A DNA stretch of 64,000 nt from Bellilinea sp. GTDB lineage: Bacteria > Chloroflexota > Anaerolineae > Anaerolineales > Anaerolineaceae. Within the stretch, counting starts at the first letter, position 1, and every line of letters begins with the position of its first letter. Location: contig BPHQ01000001.1 of assembly GCA_026003615.1 (NCBI GenBank), positions 434,001-498,000 of the forward strand. Reading direction: 5' to 3'. This document shows positions 18,825-26,414 of this stretch, piece by piece. The notes under the pieces were generated by a model. It had not been told where the DNA came from. It saw only the letters and a program-made list of their open reading frames with translations, and made no database searches. The translations under genes were made by a program, and so were the position numbers.

Positions 18825-19685
18825 TTACTGGGAAATCAGTTCCAGATTACCAACACCCATGTTAAGGTTGATGTTGATTTTCGGGCCTTCTCCCTCAGTT
18901 TCATAAACATTGTTGGAGATGCGCCAGGTTCCACTGGGTTGAACGTTGTTTAGTCCGCCGGTGATGACGACTCGCGCTGGGGTCCCGGCGGGGATGATGA
19001 TTTTCAGGCTGCTGACACCTGCCGAGATGCTCGCATCCAGGTCTTGTTGCAAGCGGCCGGAAAAGTCCAGGGTATATGAACCTGTTCCACCCTCAAAATT
19101 CAAAAAGGCGGGGCTGGCATTCCCCAATCCGATCAAAGATACTTCCGAGGCGCCGGTCCGATAACGTAAGCTTTCCATCTGAACAGGATTGGGTTGGTCA
19201 AAGCGTACTTCTGCCTGACTGGCTCCGTCTTGAACATTCAAACGAGTGAGGGCAACACCGCTCAAATTAAGTGTACCTCGGTATGCGCCAGCAGCAATAT
19301 CCAAATCAATGGGCGTGCTGCCCAGTCTTAATTGCCAGCGATTGACCACATCCTTTGTCGGAATGCGCAGGTTTTCTTTGCGCCCCTGCCGGATGAGGAG
19401 ATTGCTTCCATCGCGAATGATTTCCGGTTTCCATTCAGGAATGTTGTATTGGACTTCACCTTCAACCAACTTTTCGCTACCGCCTTGAATATCCAACTCC
19501 CCGGCTCCCATTTCGATGGAAATTTTGGCGGTTGGGTAGTCTCCGGAAACGGTTTCGCTGATCGTGAAAGTTTGGGGCGCACCGATTTTTGCCTCCGTCA
19601 TGTTGACGGTGAATGAACATGCCAGAGAACTTAACAACAGGGCAATTACAGGAAAAACGGTCAGGTATCTACTGGAGATTTTCAT
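18825..19685 (-). CDS. toast-rack (LiaF-like/DUF2154) lipoprotein
   Basis: A 286-residue predicted lipoprotein: signal MKISSRYLTVFPVIALLLSS, lipobox SLAC (Cys23), then a beta-rich domain. The repeated pattern of short strands such as ISIEMGAGELDIQGG and the closing INLNMGVGNLELIS fit the toast-rack/DUF2154 fold related to the C-terminal part of LiaF and envelope-stress proteins. It is the last gene of the ECF sigma operon, 18 bp after the bactofilin-like gene, which supports a role in envelope sensing or repair. No enzymatic residues are recognisable. Confidence 0.75.
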   Translation of the reverse strand: MKISSRYLTVFPVIALLLSSLACSFTVNMTEAKIGAPQTFTISETVSGDYPTAKISIEMGAGELDIQGGSEKLVEGEVQYNIPEWKPEIIRDGSNLLIRQGRKENLRIPTKDVVNRWQLRLGSTPIDLDIAAGAYRGTLNLSGVALTRLNVQDGASQAEVRFDQPNPVQMESLRYRTGASEVSLIGLGNASPAFLNFEGGTGSYTLDFSGRLQQDLDASISAGVSSLKIIIPAGTPARVVITGGLNNVQPSGTWRISNNVYETEGEGPKININLNMGVGNLELISQ

Positions 19686-19703
19686 TACAGACTCTTTTGT
19701 CTC

Positions 19704-20768
19704 TTAGTTTTCTTGTGGGTTGGAAGGATCATCCTCTGATGAAGAGGAGGGTGTGACCGGCGGGGTGGGGGTGGGAACATAGACCATAGTCGGAGGAGCT
19801 GGATATGTTTTGGTGCCAAATTGGGTGAGAATGATGCTTCCCAGGCCAACACTCGCCGCCAGCAGAGACATTAGACCACCCAGACAGAACAAATAACCCA
19901 ACAGCCAGACAATCAGTCCAAGAATCAGTGTACCAATGCCGGCTGAGACGGCCTCGACCCATTGGGTTTTTAGCATGGCGGCAATTCGCTCGCCAATCTG
20001 GAAGCCGACTGCAATCCAGCCAATCAGCATTGCAATCGCCAGCACCAGCATGGCAATCAATGCTACTGGAATCAGGAGGATGGTGATAATCAGGACGATC
20101 AGGATAAAGGGGGCAACCACCATGGTGAGCAAGCCGATCCCGCCGCTTAAAAGAGTTTGATCGGCAATGGTGTTACCGATCACCCGCAGCGGTCGCGGCA
20201 GTAACAGTGCAACCACAACCGCTAAAACTGCCATGGCCAGAATGCGTAGAAGGTTGGCCAGGGCGTCTCTCATCCACGAAGTCAATAGACGCAGGGAAGA
20301 GGTGTCGCCGGGGGGAGTGAAATCGAAGCGGTCAAAGTTGAACATCAGCGTTTGCGGGTTTAGACGATTGATGCTGCCAGTGACGGTTGAACCTGCATAG
20401 GCATTGACAGTGCCCCCAATAATCTGGACATCACCCTGAACATAGGAAGTACTTTCAAGATTGACGGTACTGCCGATTGCGCTGATGTTGCCATTGACGG
20501 TACCGCTCACTTGAAGGTTGCCTCCAAAGATGACTATTTCCCCATTAACCGTTGCCCCGTTTTCAATTTGGGCGTTACCACCAAAAACTACCAGCGATCC
20601 GTTAAGTGTTTGAGAGGTGCGTAAAACGTAATTTTCACCAAAAATCAGCTGGTCACCATTAAATTGCTCGCCTCCGGGGGGAGGGTTCTGGGCCAGCACA
20701 ACCACCGGTGTTGCCAGTGTCAGGATGAAGGTGATGATGAGGAAGGTGTAGAGCGCTATTTTTTTCAT
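19704..20768 (-). CDS. bactofilin-like beta-solenoid protein with C-terminal membrane segments
   Basis: A 354-residue protein starting at ATG 20768, which forms a 4-bp ATGA overlap with the anti-sigma gene; the frame is open upstream but inside that gene. A signal peptide or anchor (1-27) is followed by a short-repeat beta-solenoid (about 40-135) with units such as LNGSLVVFGGNAQIENGATV and VNGEIVIFGG, as in polymer-forming bactofilin-like proteins. Four or more hydrophobic helices (about 170-310) and a Pro/Ser tail follow. It probably sits in the membrane with the solenoid outside, as the effector or sensor of the ECF regulon. Its exact role is unknown. Confidence 0.75.
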   Translation of the reverse strand: MKKIALYTFLIITFILTLATPVVVLAQNPPPGGEQFNGDQLIFGENYVLRTSQTLNGSLVVFGGNAQIENGATVNGEIVIFGGNLQVSGTVNGNISAIGSTVNLESTSYVQGDVQIIGGTVNAYAGSTVTGSINRLNPQTLMFNFDRFDFTPPGDTSSLRLLTSWMRDALANLLRILAMAVLAVVVALLLPRPLRVIGNTIADQTLLSGGIGLLTMVVAPFILIVLIITILLIPVALIAMLVLAIAMLIGWIAVGFQIGERIAAMLKTQWVEAVSAGIGTLILGLIVWLLGYLFCLGGLMSLLAASVGLGSIILTQFGTKTYPAPPTMVYVPTPTPPVTPSSSSEDDPSNPQEN

Positions 20769-21304
20769 TGTCCTCGTACTCCTAATTTGGATAGTCGCTG
20801 AAAAGTCAACAACCACAGCGTAAGCAGCAGGATTGACCAGCCGGCCAAGAGAAAAACGAGCGCTACAAGTGCGAGCGGCGGAATTTGACTGCCCCAGTAG
20901 TAAAAAATGTACTGGATTTCTGACCAGCGTTGAGGAGCAAGTGTAATCCAGCCGATGATGTCCGAAAGTAAGCGGGCAGGTGGAACCGTCCAAAAAAGTC
21001 GCAGGATGAACACCATACTCGCGAAGATGAAAGCCCCGCCCAGGGTGAAAAGCGCAATCCGCACCTGCTGTTTTTGACGCTTAGCCTTCCGTTCGGCGAG
21101 GCTGGCTTGAAAACGGTTGGCAAATTGAGGGGGTGCGGGCGTGAAGGGGGGAGTGTGTAGCAGTGATTCCACTTCCTTCCAGCCAGTTTGGATGTGTTTG
21201 CACTGCGGACAGGTCTGGAGATGGGCTTCTAACTCGGCAATCTGACTGGGGGTCAGTTTCTCCCGGTCGAAGATCCAGTTTTCAAAAGGCAGGTGTCTCA
21301 TCAC
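20765..21304 (-). CDS. membrane anti-sigma factor with zinc-binding HxxxCxxC motif
   Basis: A 179-residue protein. The N-terminal cytosolic part carries HLQTCPQC (His28, Cys32, Cys35), the zf-HC2/ZAS motif that binds group IV sigma factors. Two hydrophobic segments follow near 83-105 and 145-170. It overlaps the sigma gene by 23 bp and the next gene by 4 bp, so the three are coupled. The usual mechanism is sequestration of the partner sigma factor until an envelope signal releases it. The start may be either of two adjacent ATG codons (21304 or 21301). Confidence 0.85.
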   Translation of the reverse strand: MMRHLPFENWIFDREKLTPSQIAELEAHLQTCPQCKHIQTGWKEVESLLHTPPFTPAPPQFANRFQASLAERKAKRQKQQVRIALFTLGGAFIFASMVFILRLFWTVPPARLLSDIIGWITLAPQRWSEIQYIFYYWGSQIPPLALVALVFLLAGWSILLLTLWLLTFQRLSKLGVRGQ

Positions 21305-21869
21305 GAATCCTCTCGGTCACGGCGTATTGCTGGCTCTGATATTGCTGCGCTAAACGCAGGCGGGCGCGATGCAGCCGGCTTTTTACCGCACTCACGGAAA
21401 GTTGCAAAGCCTGACTGATTTCCTCTTCAGAGCACTCGTACCAGTAGCGCAGGATGACAGCAGCGCGATCTTGAGGATTGAGGCAGGATAGAAGCGATTG
21501 TATGGATTGACGTTCTTCGTCTTCCCGAAGTTGTTTTTCGGGTTCGGGGGTGTGATCGGGAATGACTTCTTCCATCCAATCCTCAATTTCCATGGTGGTG
21601 ATCCGTTTTTTCCGTTGCTGGTCAATACAGTAGTGAGCGGCAATGGAAAGCAGCCAAGTGGCAAAGGAACGATTACGGTCATAACGTCGGATTGCCTGAT
21701 AGGCTCTCCAAAAGGTTTCTTGAGCAGCGTCCTCTGCTTCTTGCGCATTTCCCAGCATTCGGTAGCACAAATTATAGACGGGGTTTTGATATTGCATAAC
21801 AAGGCTGGTAAAGGCTTCCTCATCCCCGTTTTGTGCTCGGATGAGCATGTCCATCTCATGGTTGATCAC
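21282..21869 (-). CDS. ECF (group IV) RNA polymerase sigma factor
   Basis: A 195-residue sigma factor. Region 2 includes YNLCYRMLGNAQEAEDAAQET and RSFATWLLSIAAHYCIDQQRK; region 4 includes CSEEEISQALQLSVSAVKSRLHRAR, the helix-turn-helix that reads the -35 element. The start chosen is GTG 21869, which has AGGAG six bases upstream; the longer frame to 21929 runs into the palindromic upstream region. It is the first gene of a four-gene operon with its anti-sigma factor and two envelope proteins. The regulon is probably cell-envelope stress. Confidence 0.92.
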   Translation of the reverse strand: MINHEMDMLIRAQNGDEEAFTSLVMQYQNPVYNLCYRMLGNAQEAEDAAQETFWRAYQAIRRYDRNRSFATWLLSIAAHYCIDQQRKKRITTMEIEDWMEEVIPDHTPEPEKQLREDEERQSIQSLLSCLNPQDRAAVILRYWYECSEEEISQALQLSVSAVKSRLHRARLRLAQQYQSQQYAVTERIRDETPAF

Positions 21870-21927
21870 CGACGGCTCCTGTGCTCTTGTTCTAGTACCA
21901 TATACGCAACCCGAGCGGATTAGTTGC

Positions 21928-22057
21928 ATGGAACAGGTCTTAGAGCATAATCTCTTAACCTGTTCTCATCATAACATGGTCGGGTCAACAATTACCTGTA
22001 CCAAAGGCGAGTTCCGTGATAACCACTAGAATGAACTTGGCTCAGGACCTGTTCCAT
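21928..22057 (-). promoter_or_regulatory. palindrome and GAACAGGT half-sites upstream of the ECF sigma gene
   Basis: GAACAGGT occurs as a long imperfect inverted repeat at 21931-21965 (about 14-bp arms) and again at 22046-22057, where the minus strand reads ATGGAACAGGTC. GGAAC is a typical ECF -35 core, so one or more copies could be an autoregulated promoter or an operator. The rest of the 200-bp gap 21870-22069 shows nothing else. Confidence 0.5.
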
Positions 22058-22069
22058 CCGTAAAGAATT

Positions 22070-22987
22070 CTATTCAATCATCTGCTTTTGACGGGTTGCC
22101 GCGGGTAAAAGTTCACGGAATTGCGCCAACAGCATTGCAGTAAAAATAAGTATACACCCCAAAATTTGAAGGGGAAATAATTTTTCTCCCAGGAGAAAAT
22201 ATCCTAAAATGGCGGCAAAGACGGCTTCCATGCTGAAAAGAATGGCAGCATCGGTGGTAGGCGCATTGCGTTGACCGATCACCTGCAAGGTAAACCCCAT
22301 TCCTACCGGAAACACGGCTGAGTAAAGCACTGCCAGCCATGCTTCGGGCTGAGGAACGGAGAAGCGTTCAACCGAAATTGCTCCAATGGTATTCAGGATC
22401 GCTGTAATTGCAAACTGCCCCATGGCAAATTGCAAATTGTCCATTCGACGGGCCATTTTTCCAACAACGATAACATGGCCTGCCCAGACAAAAGCGCCTG
22501 CCAATTCAAACCAATCACCGGGGGCAGGTTCAAAAGCGCCGCCAGTGCTGAGTAATAAGGTGCCAAAAACTGCCAGCAAAGCCGCGGCCCAGGTTGTCCA
22601 ATGTATCACCTCACGCCAAAAAAGCCAAAGGAGCAAGGGGATGATGACCACATACAGCCCGGTCAGGAAGCCAGCGTTGGCTGCGGTGGTGGTTTTCAGG
22701 CCGATTTGTTGGAACGTGCTGGCGGTAAATAATAAAAGCCCGGCAAGGAGAATCCCTGGCCAGTTATTTCGTTCTATACGGATTTTCTTCCCCAATATAA
22801 CAGCGAGGAAAAATGTTCCAATCCAGAACCGGACACCGTTAAATGTAAAATGTCCCATACTTTGAGCGGCGATACTTTGAGCAATGAAACCACTACCCCA
22901 GATAAAGGAAACGAACAGAAGAATAGCATCCGATTTGATTCGTTCTGGTGGCGGAGGTTGAATATCTGCTTTCAATGTGAGCGGCAT
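22070..22987 (-). CDS. EamA/DMT superfamily transporter
   Basis: A 305-residue membrane protein with about ten hydrophobic helices arranged as two EamA repeats (about 20-150 and 165-295). Landmarks are SFIWGSGFIAQ in helix 1, TTAANAGFLTGLYVV in helix 4 and the second-repeat TTDAAILFSMEAVFAAILGYFLLGE region, all typical of drug/metabolite exporters of the RhaT/YdcZ type. The substrate cannot be predicted. An AAAGGA site precedes ATG 22987. It lies upstream of the ECF operon on the same strand. Confidence 0.88.
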   Translation of the reverse strand: MPLTLKADIQPPPPERIKSDAILLFVSFIWGSGFIAQSIAAQSMGHFTFNGVRFWIGTFFLAVILGKKIRIERNNWPGILLAGLLLFTASTFQQIGLKTTTAANAGFLTGLYVVIIPLLLWLFWREVIHWTTWAAALLAVFGTLLLSTGGAFEPAPGDWFELAGAFVWAGHVIVVGKMARRMDNLQFAMGQFAITAILNTIGAISVERFSVPQPEAWLAVLYSAVFPVGMGFTLQVIGQRNAPTTDAAILFSMEAVFAAILGYFLLGEKLFPLQILGCILIFTAMLLAQFRELLPAATRQKQMIE

Positions 22988-23045
22988 TGCTAAAATCCTT
23001 TAAACTGCGGGTGAGATGCCTGGAATGTCTTTTGATCAGGTTTTT

Positions 23046-23255
23046 TTATTCTTCCAGTGTAAAACCTACTTTGAAGGTAACCTGCCATTGTTTGACCCGA
23101 TCTTCTTCGATCCGTCCGCGAATTTCGACGACTTCCAGCCACTGCATATGGCGGATGGTTTGTGCAGCACGGGTTATTGCAGTTTGAATTGCGTCTTCGA
23201 TGCTTGTGGGGGATGTGCCGGTAATCTCAATCAATTTGTACGTATTTTGGGTCAT
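23046..23255 (-). CDS. dodecin (flavin-binding small protein)
   Basis: A 69-residue protein with the dodecin pattern: beta strand YKLIEITGTSPTSIEDAIQ, a helix, then IRHMQWLEVVEIRGRI, where Trp39 should stack on the flavin isoalloxazine ring, and the final strand WQVTFKVGFTLE. Dodecins form hollow dodecamers storing riboflavin, FMN or FAD and quench light-driven reactions. GGAGAG precedes ATG 23255. It is a single gene between the DMT transporter and arfB. Confidence 0.93.
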   Translation of the reverse strand: MTQNTYKLIEITGTSPTSIEDAIQTAITRAAQTIRHMQWLEVVEIRGRIEEDRVKQWQVTFKVGFTLEE

Positions 23256-23283
23256 CTTATGCTCTCCAAATGATTTGTGGGAA

Positions 23284-23709
23284 TTATTCCCATTCTTCGG
23301 GGATGAAGCGTCGCCAGCGTTTGACCTGGCTTCGGTGTTGTTTTGCTGAACGGCGAGCAGCCCGCGCCGAAATGGTTGGATGAGTTGGCTTGCGGGTTTT
23401 GGGTGCCGTAAGTGATTGTTGCACTAAGGCGTTCAAACGCCTCAGTGCATCCATCCGATTCTGCTCCTGGGTTCGGTAGCGTTTGGCTTCCAGGATGAGG
23501 ACCCCTTCGTCAGTAATCTTTTGACCAGCCAGTCGAATCAACCTCTCTTTTGCATCTTCTGGAAGAAACGATGATTTTCGAACGTTAAAGCGTAGTTGTA
23601 CTGCTGTAGCCACTTTATTGACATTCTGCCCACCTGGACCAGAAGAACGGATAAAATCAAATTCCAGTTCATTCTCAGGTATTTCAATTTGAGGCGATTG
23701 ATTGGGCAT
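23284..23709 (-). CDS. arfB: alternative ribosome-rescue factor ArfB (YaeJ-type peptidyl-tRNA hydrolase)
   Basis: A 141-residue protein with the RF-1 domain containing RSSGPGGQNVNK (GGQ at residues 26-28), which hydrolyses peptidyl-tRNA, and a C-terminal basic tail rich in Arg, Lys and Ser (RAARRSAKQHRSQVKRWRR) that in E. coli ArfB probes the empty mRNA channel of stalled ribosomes. There is no codon-recognition domain, so it is not RF1 or RF2. The start is ATG 23709; the longer frame overlaps the divergent gene. An extended -10 lies six bases before the ATG, so the transcript is probably leaderless. Confidence 0.93.
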   Translation of the reverse strand: MPNQSPQIEIPENELEFDFIRSSGPGGQNVNKVATAVQLRFNVRKSSFLPEDAKERLIRLAGQKITDEGVLILEAKRYRTQEQNRMDALRRLNALVQQSLTAPKTRKPTHPTISARAARRSAKQHRSQVKRWRRFIPEEWE

Positions 23710-23715
23710 GCAATA

Positions 23716-23724
23716 AGTATAACA
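23716..23724 (-). promoter_or_regulatory. extended -10 of a leaderless arfB promoter
   Basis: Minus-strand TGTTATACT is followed by six bases and then ATG 23709. No ribosome binding site is present. Confidence 0.5.
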
Positions 23725-23791
23725 GGTTGGATTGGCTTTCAGATATAATTTCATGAGAAACTCAATTTTGAATCTTGCGAGGAGAGTGGCG

Positions 23792-24325
23792 ATGGAACTG
23801 GAACAGGTACGAAATAAAGTCAAAGCAGCGGTCTGGCAGGCTGTTGCCCAAAGCGGAGTCAATCTTGCTTCCCTTTCCAGCGATGAGCAGAATAAACTGG
23901 TAGACGACATTACGGCTCAGATGCTGGTGGTATTAGATGAGGTGATTGGCTCGGATACGGATGATCAGCTGACACGACTTACTGAAACTGATGATGGAGA
24001 GCAGGTTTTGTGGAAAGGCAGGCCTTTGCTTTCATTGGTCGAGTATTACATCATCACCAATGAAAGAATAAAGGTTGTCCGGGGACTTTTGGGAAAGGAT
24101 TATGAAAATTACGAATTAATTCGAATTCAGGATATTGACTTTGCACAATCGGTTGGCGAACGGATTCTCGATATTGGAGATCTTCGCATTAAAGGTGCCG
24201 ATCCCTCTCATTCGGAAATTGTTTTGAGAAATATCAAAAATCCACATGAAGTTTATGAGTTGCTGCGAAAAGCCTGGCTGGCTGCGCGCAAGAAATACGG
24301 CTTGATTTTTCGGGAAGAAATGTGA
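23792..24325 (+). CDS. bacterial PH-domain protein
   Basis: A 177-residue soluble protein. ATG 23792 has GAGGAGA six bases upstream, so the longer frame from 23732 is unlikely. Residues 1-70 are helical; the remainder (LLSLVEYYIITNERIKVVRGLLG, then YENYELIRIQDIDFAQSVGERI and GDLRIKGADPSHSEIVLRNI) matches the bacterial pleckstrin-homology (DUF304/bPH2) pattern with its YxITNxRI start. Most bPH2 proteins are membrane linked, but this one has no membrane helix. The function is unknown. It is divergent from arfB. Confidence 0.8.
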   Translation: MELEQVRNKVKAAVWQAVAQSGVNLASLSSDEQNKLVDDITAQMLVVLDEVIGSDTDDQLTRLTETDDGEQVLWKGRPLLSLVEYYIITNERIKVVRGLLGKDYENYELIRIQDIDFAQSVGERILDIGDLRIKGADPSHSEIVLRNIKNPHEVYELLRKAWLAARKKYGLIFREEM

Positions 24326-24482
24326 ATATTTAACTGAAAACGTGGTACAATACCCATGTTCGTAATTCATCATCTGACGTCCTGAGGGTTTTTGGTTTTG
24401 TTTTCGGTCGCATTGGTTTTCTAACAGCACCACAATAGCAAAACAGCACTTGGGTAGTCAAACAGAAAAGAAAAGGAAAAAA

Positions 24483-24839
24483 ATGAATATCTATGTAGGA
24501 AATTTGTCGTTCGATGCGACCGAAGATGGGGTTCGCGAGTTGTTTTCAGCCTATGGTACGGTTACTTCTGTCAATCTGATCAAGGATAAGTTTTCAGGAC
24601 AGCCACGCGGTTTTGGCTTCGTGGAAATGGCAAATGAGAGCGAAGCACAAAATGCGATTCAAAACCTGAATGGAAAAGCATTCATGAATCGTAATTTGAC
24701 CGTCAATGCTGCCCGTCCTCGCGAAGAACGCGGTCCGCGCAATTTTGACAGCGGGTTTGAACGCAGAAGTAACTATGGCAACGACCGGCGGGGTGGCAAG
24801 TCCGGTAATCGTGGCGGTGGCGGTCGCCGCGGCTGGTGA
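24483..24839 (+). CDS. RRM-type RNA-binding protein with RGG tail
   Basis: A 118-residue protein with one RNA recognition motif (residues 1-80): RNP2 is IYVGNL and RNP1 is RGFGFVEM. The tail is rich in Arg and Gly ([18 protein letters not shown]), as in the cyanobacterial Rbp and related cold-induced proteins. It likely binds single-stranded RNA as a chaperone. ATG 24483 is preceded by AAGGAAA; upstream is a 157-nt non-coding stretch that could be a regulatory leader. A strong terminator follows immediately. Confidence 0.93.
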   Translation: MNIYVGNLSFDATEDGVRELFSAYGTVTSVNLIKDKFSGQPRGFGFVEMANESEAQNAIQNLNGKAFMNRNLTVNAARPREERGPRNFDSGFERRSNYGNDRRGGKSGNRGGGGRRGW

Positions 24840-24866
24840 TTGTATTCTGAAAAAACTTTACTCTTT

Positions 24867-24900
24867 GGTGTGACCGGTTCCGGTCACACCTTTGTTTTTA
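24867..24900 (+). terminator. intrinsic terminator of the RRM protein gene
   Basis: GGTGTGACCG (24867-24876) pairs with CGGTCACACC (24881-24890), followed by TTTGTTTTT. The convergent GrpB-like gene ends at 24898, so it serves the plus strand. Confidence 0.9.
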
Positions 24901-25428
24901 ACTCAGTGATTTTTGGAAAAACTCGCTTTTCACACGGGTATATTCTGCGGTGCTGAGATTGCCTTTGGAAAAGAAGGAACGTTTTAAGTCCTGGTAAGCA
25001 GAACAAAAAGCGGGGTCGAGGCGTAGCCGGTCGCGAAAATTTCGAATTTGATTCACGGTTGGCGAGTGACGATCCAAGATAAAAAGGTGAATCAAGAAAG
25101 ATTTTCCCTCATAGAGAAAGGATGCCACCCTTACCATGGGTATTGAGGAAAGTGGGTCATTGGGAGGGGGGTGCTGAAAACCAAGCGAATCCAGTGCAAT
25201 CGTCACTGTGTCACTCTGTTCGGGTGAACAAACTAGCATTAGATCAATAATTCCGCTTCCTGCCAACCCCGGTACTGCAGTGCTGCCTATGTGTTCAATC
25301 CACATATCGGGTAATGCCTCTAACAAGATGCCTATCACTGCGTCGGCGACGAGAATTGCAATGGGATCCGCCGGTTTGAGTTGGGGAGGCAATGGTTCAT
25401 AATTACGAAATGGTTTATTCACTTCCAT
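24898..25428 (-). CDS. GrpB/UPF0157 family nucleotidyltransferase-fold protein
   Basis: A 176-residue protein with the GrpB family core: IEHIGSTAVPGLAGSGIIDLML (near 44-65) carries the GS and DxD-like metal positions of the nucleotidyltransferase fold, and later FLIHLFILDRHSP and RNFRDRLRLDPAFCSAYQDLK complete the family pattern. The CoaE-fused and stand-alone members have no settled biochemical role. A weak GAAGA site precedes ATG 25428. It follows the deoxynucleoside kinase gene after 37 bp on the same strand. Confidence 0.88.
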   Translation of the reverse strand: MEVNKPFRNYEPLPPQLKPADPIAILVADAVIGILLEALPDMWIEHIGSTAVPGLAGSGIIDLMLVCSPEQSDTVTIALDSLGFQHPPPNDPLSSIPMVRVASFLYEGKSFLIHLFILDRHSPTVNQIRNFRDRLRLDPAFCSAYQDLKRSFFSKGNLSTAEYTRVKSEFFQKSLS

Positions 25429-25465
25429 TATTTGGTCTTCTTTCGCCCCTGGGGATTAGTGAATT

Positions 25466-26101
25466 TCAAAAAACGATTTCCTCTTTGCCGGTCAGTTTTT
25501 CTTGTATCCGTTGAACAACGGTATCGAGATGTTGGGTTTGATGAACGAAGTCAAGGTCATCTGTCCGTATGGTCAAAACCGGGCAGAGATCAAAAGTGCG
25601 CATCCAGTCATCATAAAAGGATTCCAATAACTGTAAATATTGAGGGGTGATGCTGCTTTCAATTTCTCTCCCGCGCTGACGAATACGCTCCACCAGCACC
25701 TCGACAGGGGCTCTTAAGTAAATAAGAAGAGAAGGAGGAGGCAATGTTCGAACGACCAGATCAAATACTTTTCGATAGGTTTGATAGTCGCGTTCATTCA
25801 GGTTGCCCAAATGATGAAGGGCTCGAGCAAAAATGGCGGCGTCTTCATAAATGCTACGATCAATGATCGCCGAACGAGGATCATTCCACATGTCCAGATG
25901 TTGTTGAGCACGGTGACCCAAGAAGTAAATCTGCAAATGGAATGACCAGGCTCGCATATCCCGGTAAAAGTCTGGCAGATAAGGATTATCACTCACCGAT
26001 TCGTAGGCAGTTCGCCAGCCCAATCTTGCCCCGATTCGTTCGGTCAGTGAGGTTTTACCAGACCCGATATTCCCCGCTACCAGAATCAGCCGCTTTACCA
26101 T
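25466..26101 (-). CDS. deoxynucleoside kinase (dGK/dAK type)
   Basis: A 211-residue kinase of the dCK/dGK family: P-loop AGNIGSGKTSL (residues 9-19), the catalytic Glu region AYESVSDNPYLPDFY, the ERS/DRS motif IIDRSIYEDAAIFA and the LID arginines in ERIRQRGREIE. These kinases salvage deoxyadenosine, deoxyguanosine or deoxycytidine to monophosphates. Substrate preference cannot be read directly. GGGAGATC precedes ATG 26101. HPRT genes elsewhere in the window show that purine salvage is well represented. Confidence 0.93.
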   Translation of the reverse strand: MVKRLILVAGNIGSGKTSLTERIGARLGWRTAYESVSDNPYLPDFYRDMRAWSFHLQIYFLGHRAQQHLDMWNDPRSAIIDRSIYEDAAIFARALHHLGNLNERDYQTYRKVFDLVVRTLPPPSLLIYLRAPVEVLVERIRQRGREIESSITPQYLQLLESFYDDWMRTFDLCPVLTIRTDDLDFVHQTQHLDTVVQRIQEKLTGKEEIVF

Positions 26102-26414
26102 GTTGTGATCTCCCTTATTCCCATTGTTTGAAAGGCGATGATGACGAATTAATTATACTGGAAGCGAAAATTTCAGTTTTTCTCCAGAGGGTACGAGGAT
26201 GTTTGACCGACATGAATCTTTTCGCAACTTTTTCGTGTTCTGATGGGTTATATTGAATTGAAGTCGAAATTTTCTGGAAATTTAAGGTTAGTAGAAAGTC
26301 TTCCTGAGAATTTGAAGGTTGTGATAAACTAAGCGAGTGCTATCCCTGAGGGGCAAGATAATGGGTTGTTCTCCAAATTCCAGATGTAAAAAAATCCAAT
26401 AATTGAGGTGATTA
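26102..26414. other. 313-bp divergent intergenic region
   Basis: It separates the deoxynucleoside kinase gene from the MFS gene. On the minus strand TATAAT at about 26146-26151 precedes the kinase gene; on the plus side a GAGGTG site precedes the MFS start. I see no coding potential, repeat or stable hairpin. Confidence 0.5.

Noticed and set aside
18822-18825. A terminator between the two convergent lipoprotein genes
   Set aside because: Only two bases separate the stop codons and no hairpin with a T-tract lies nearby.
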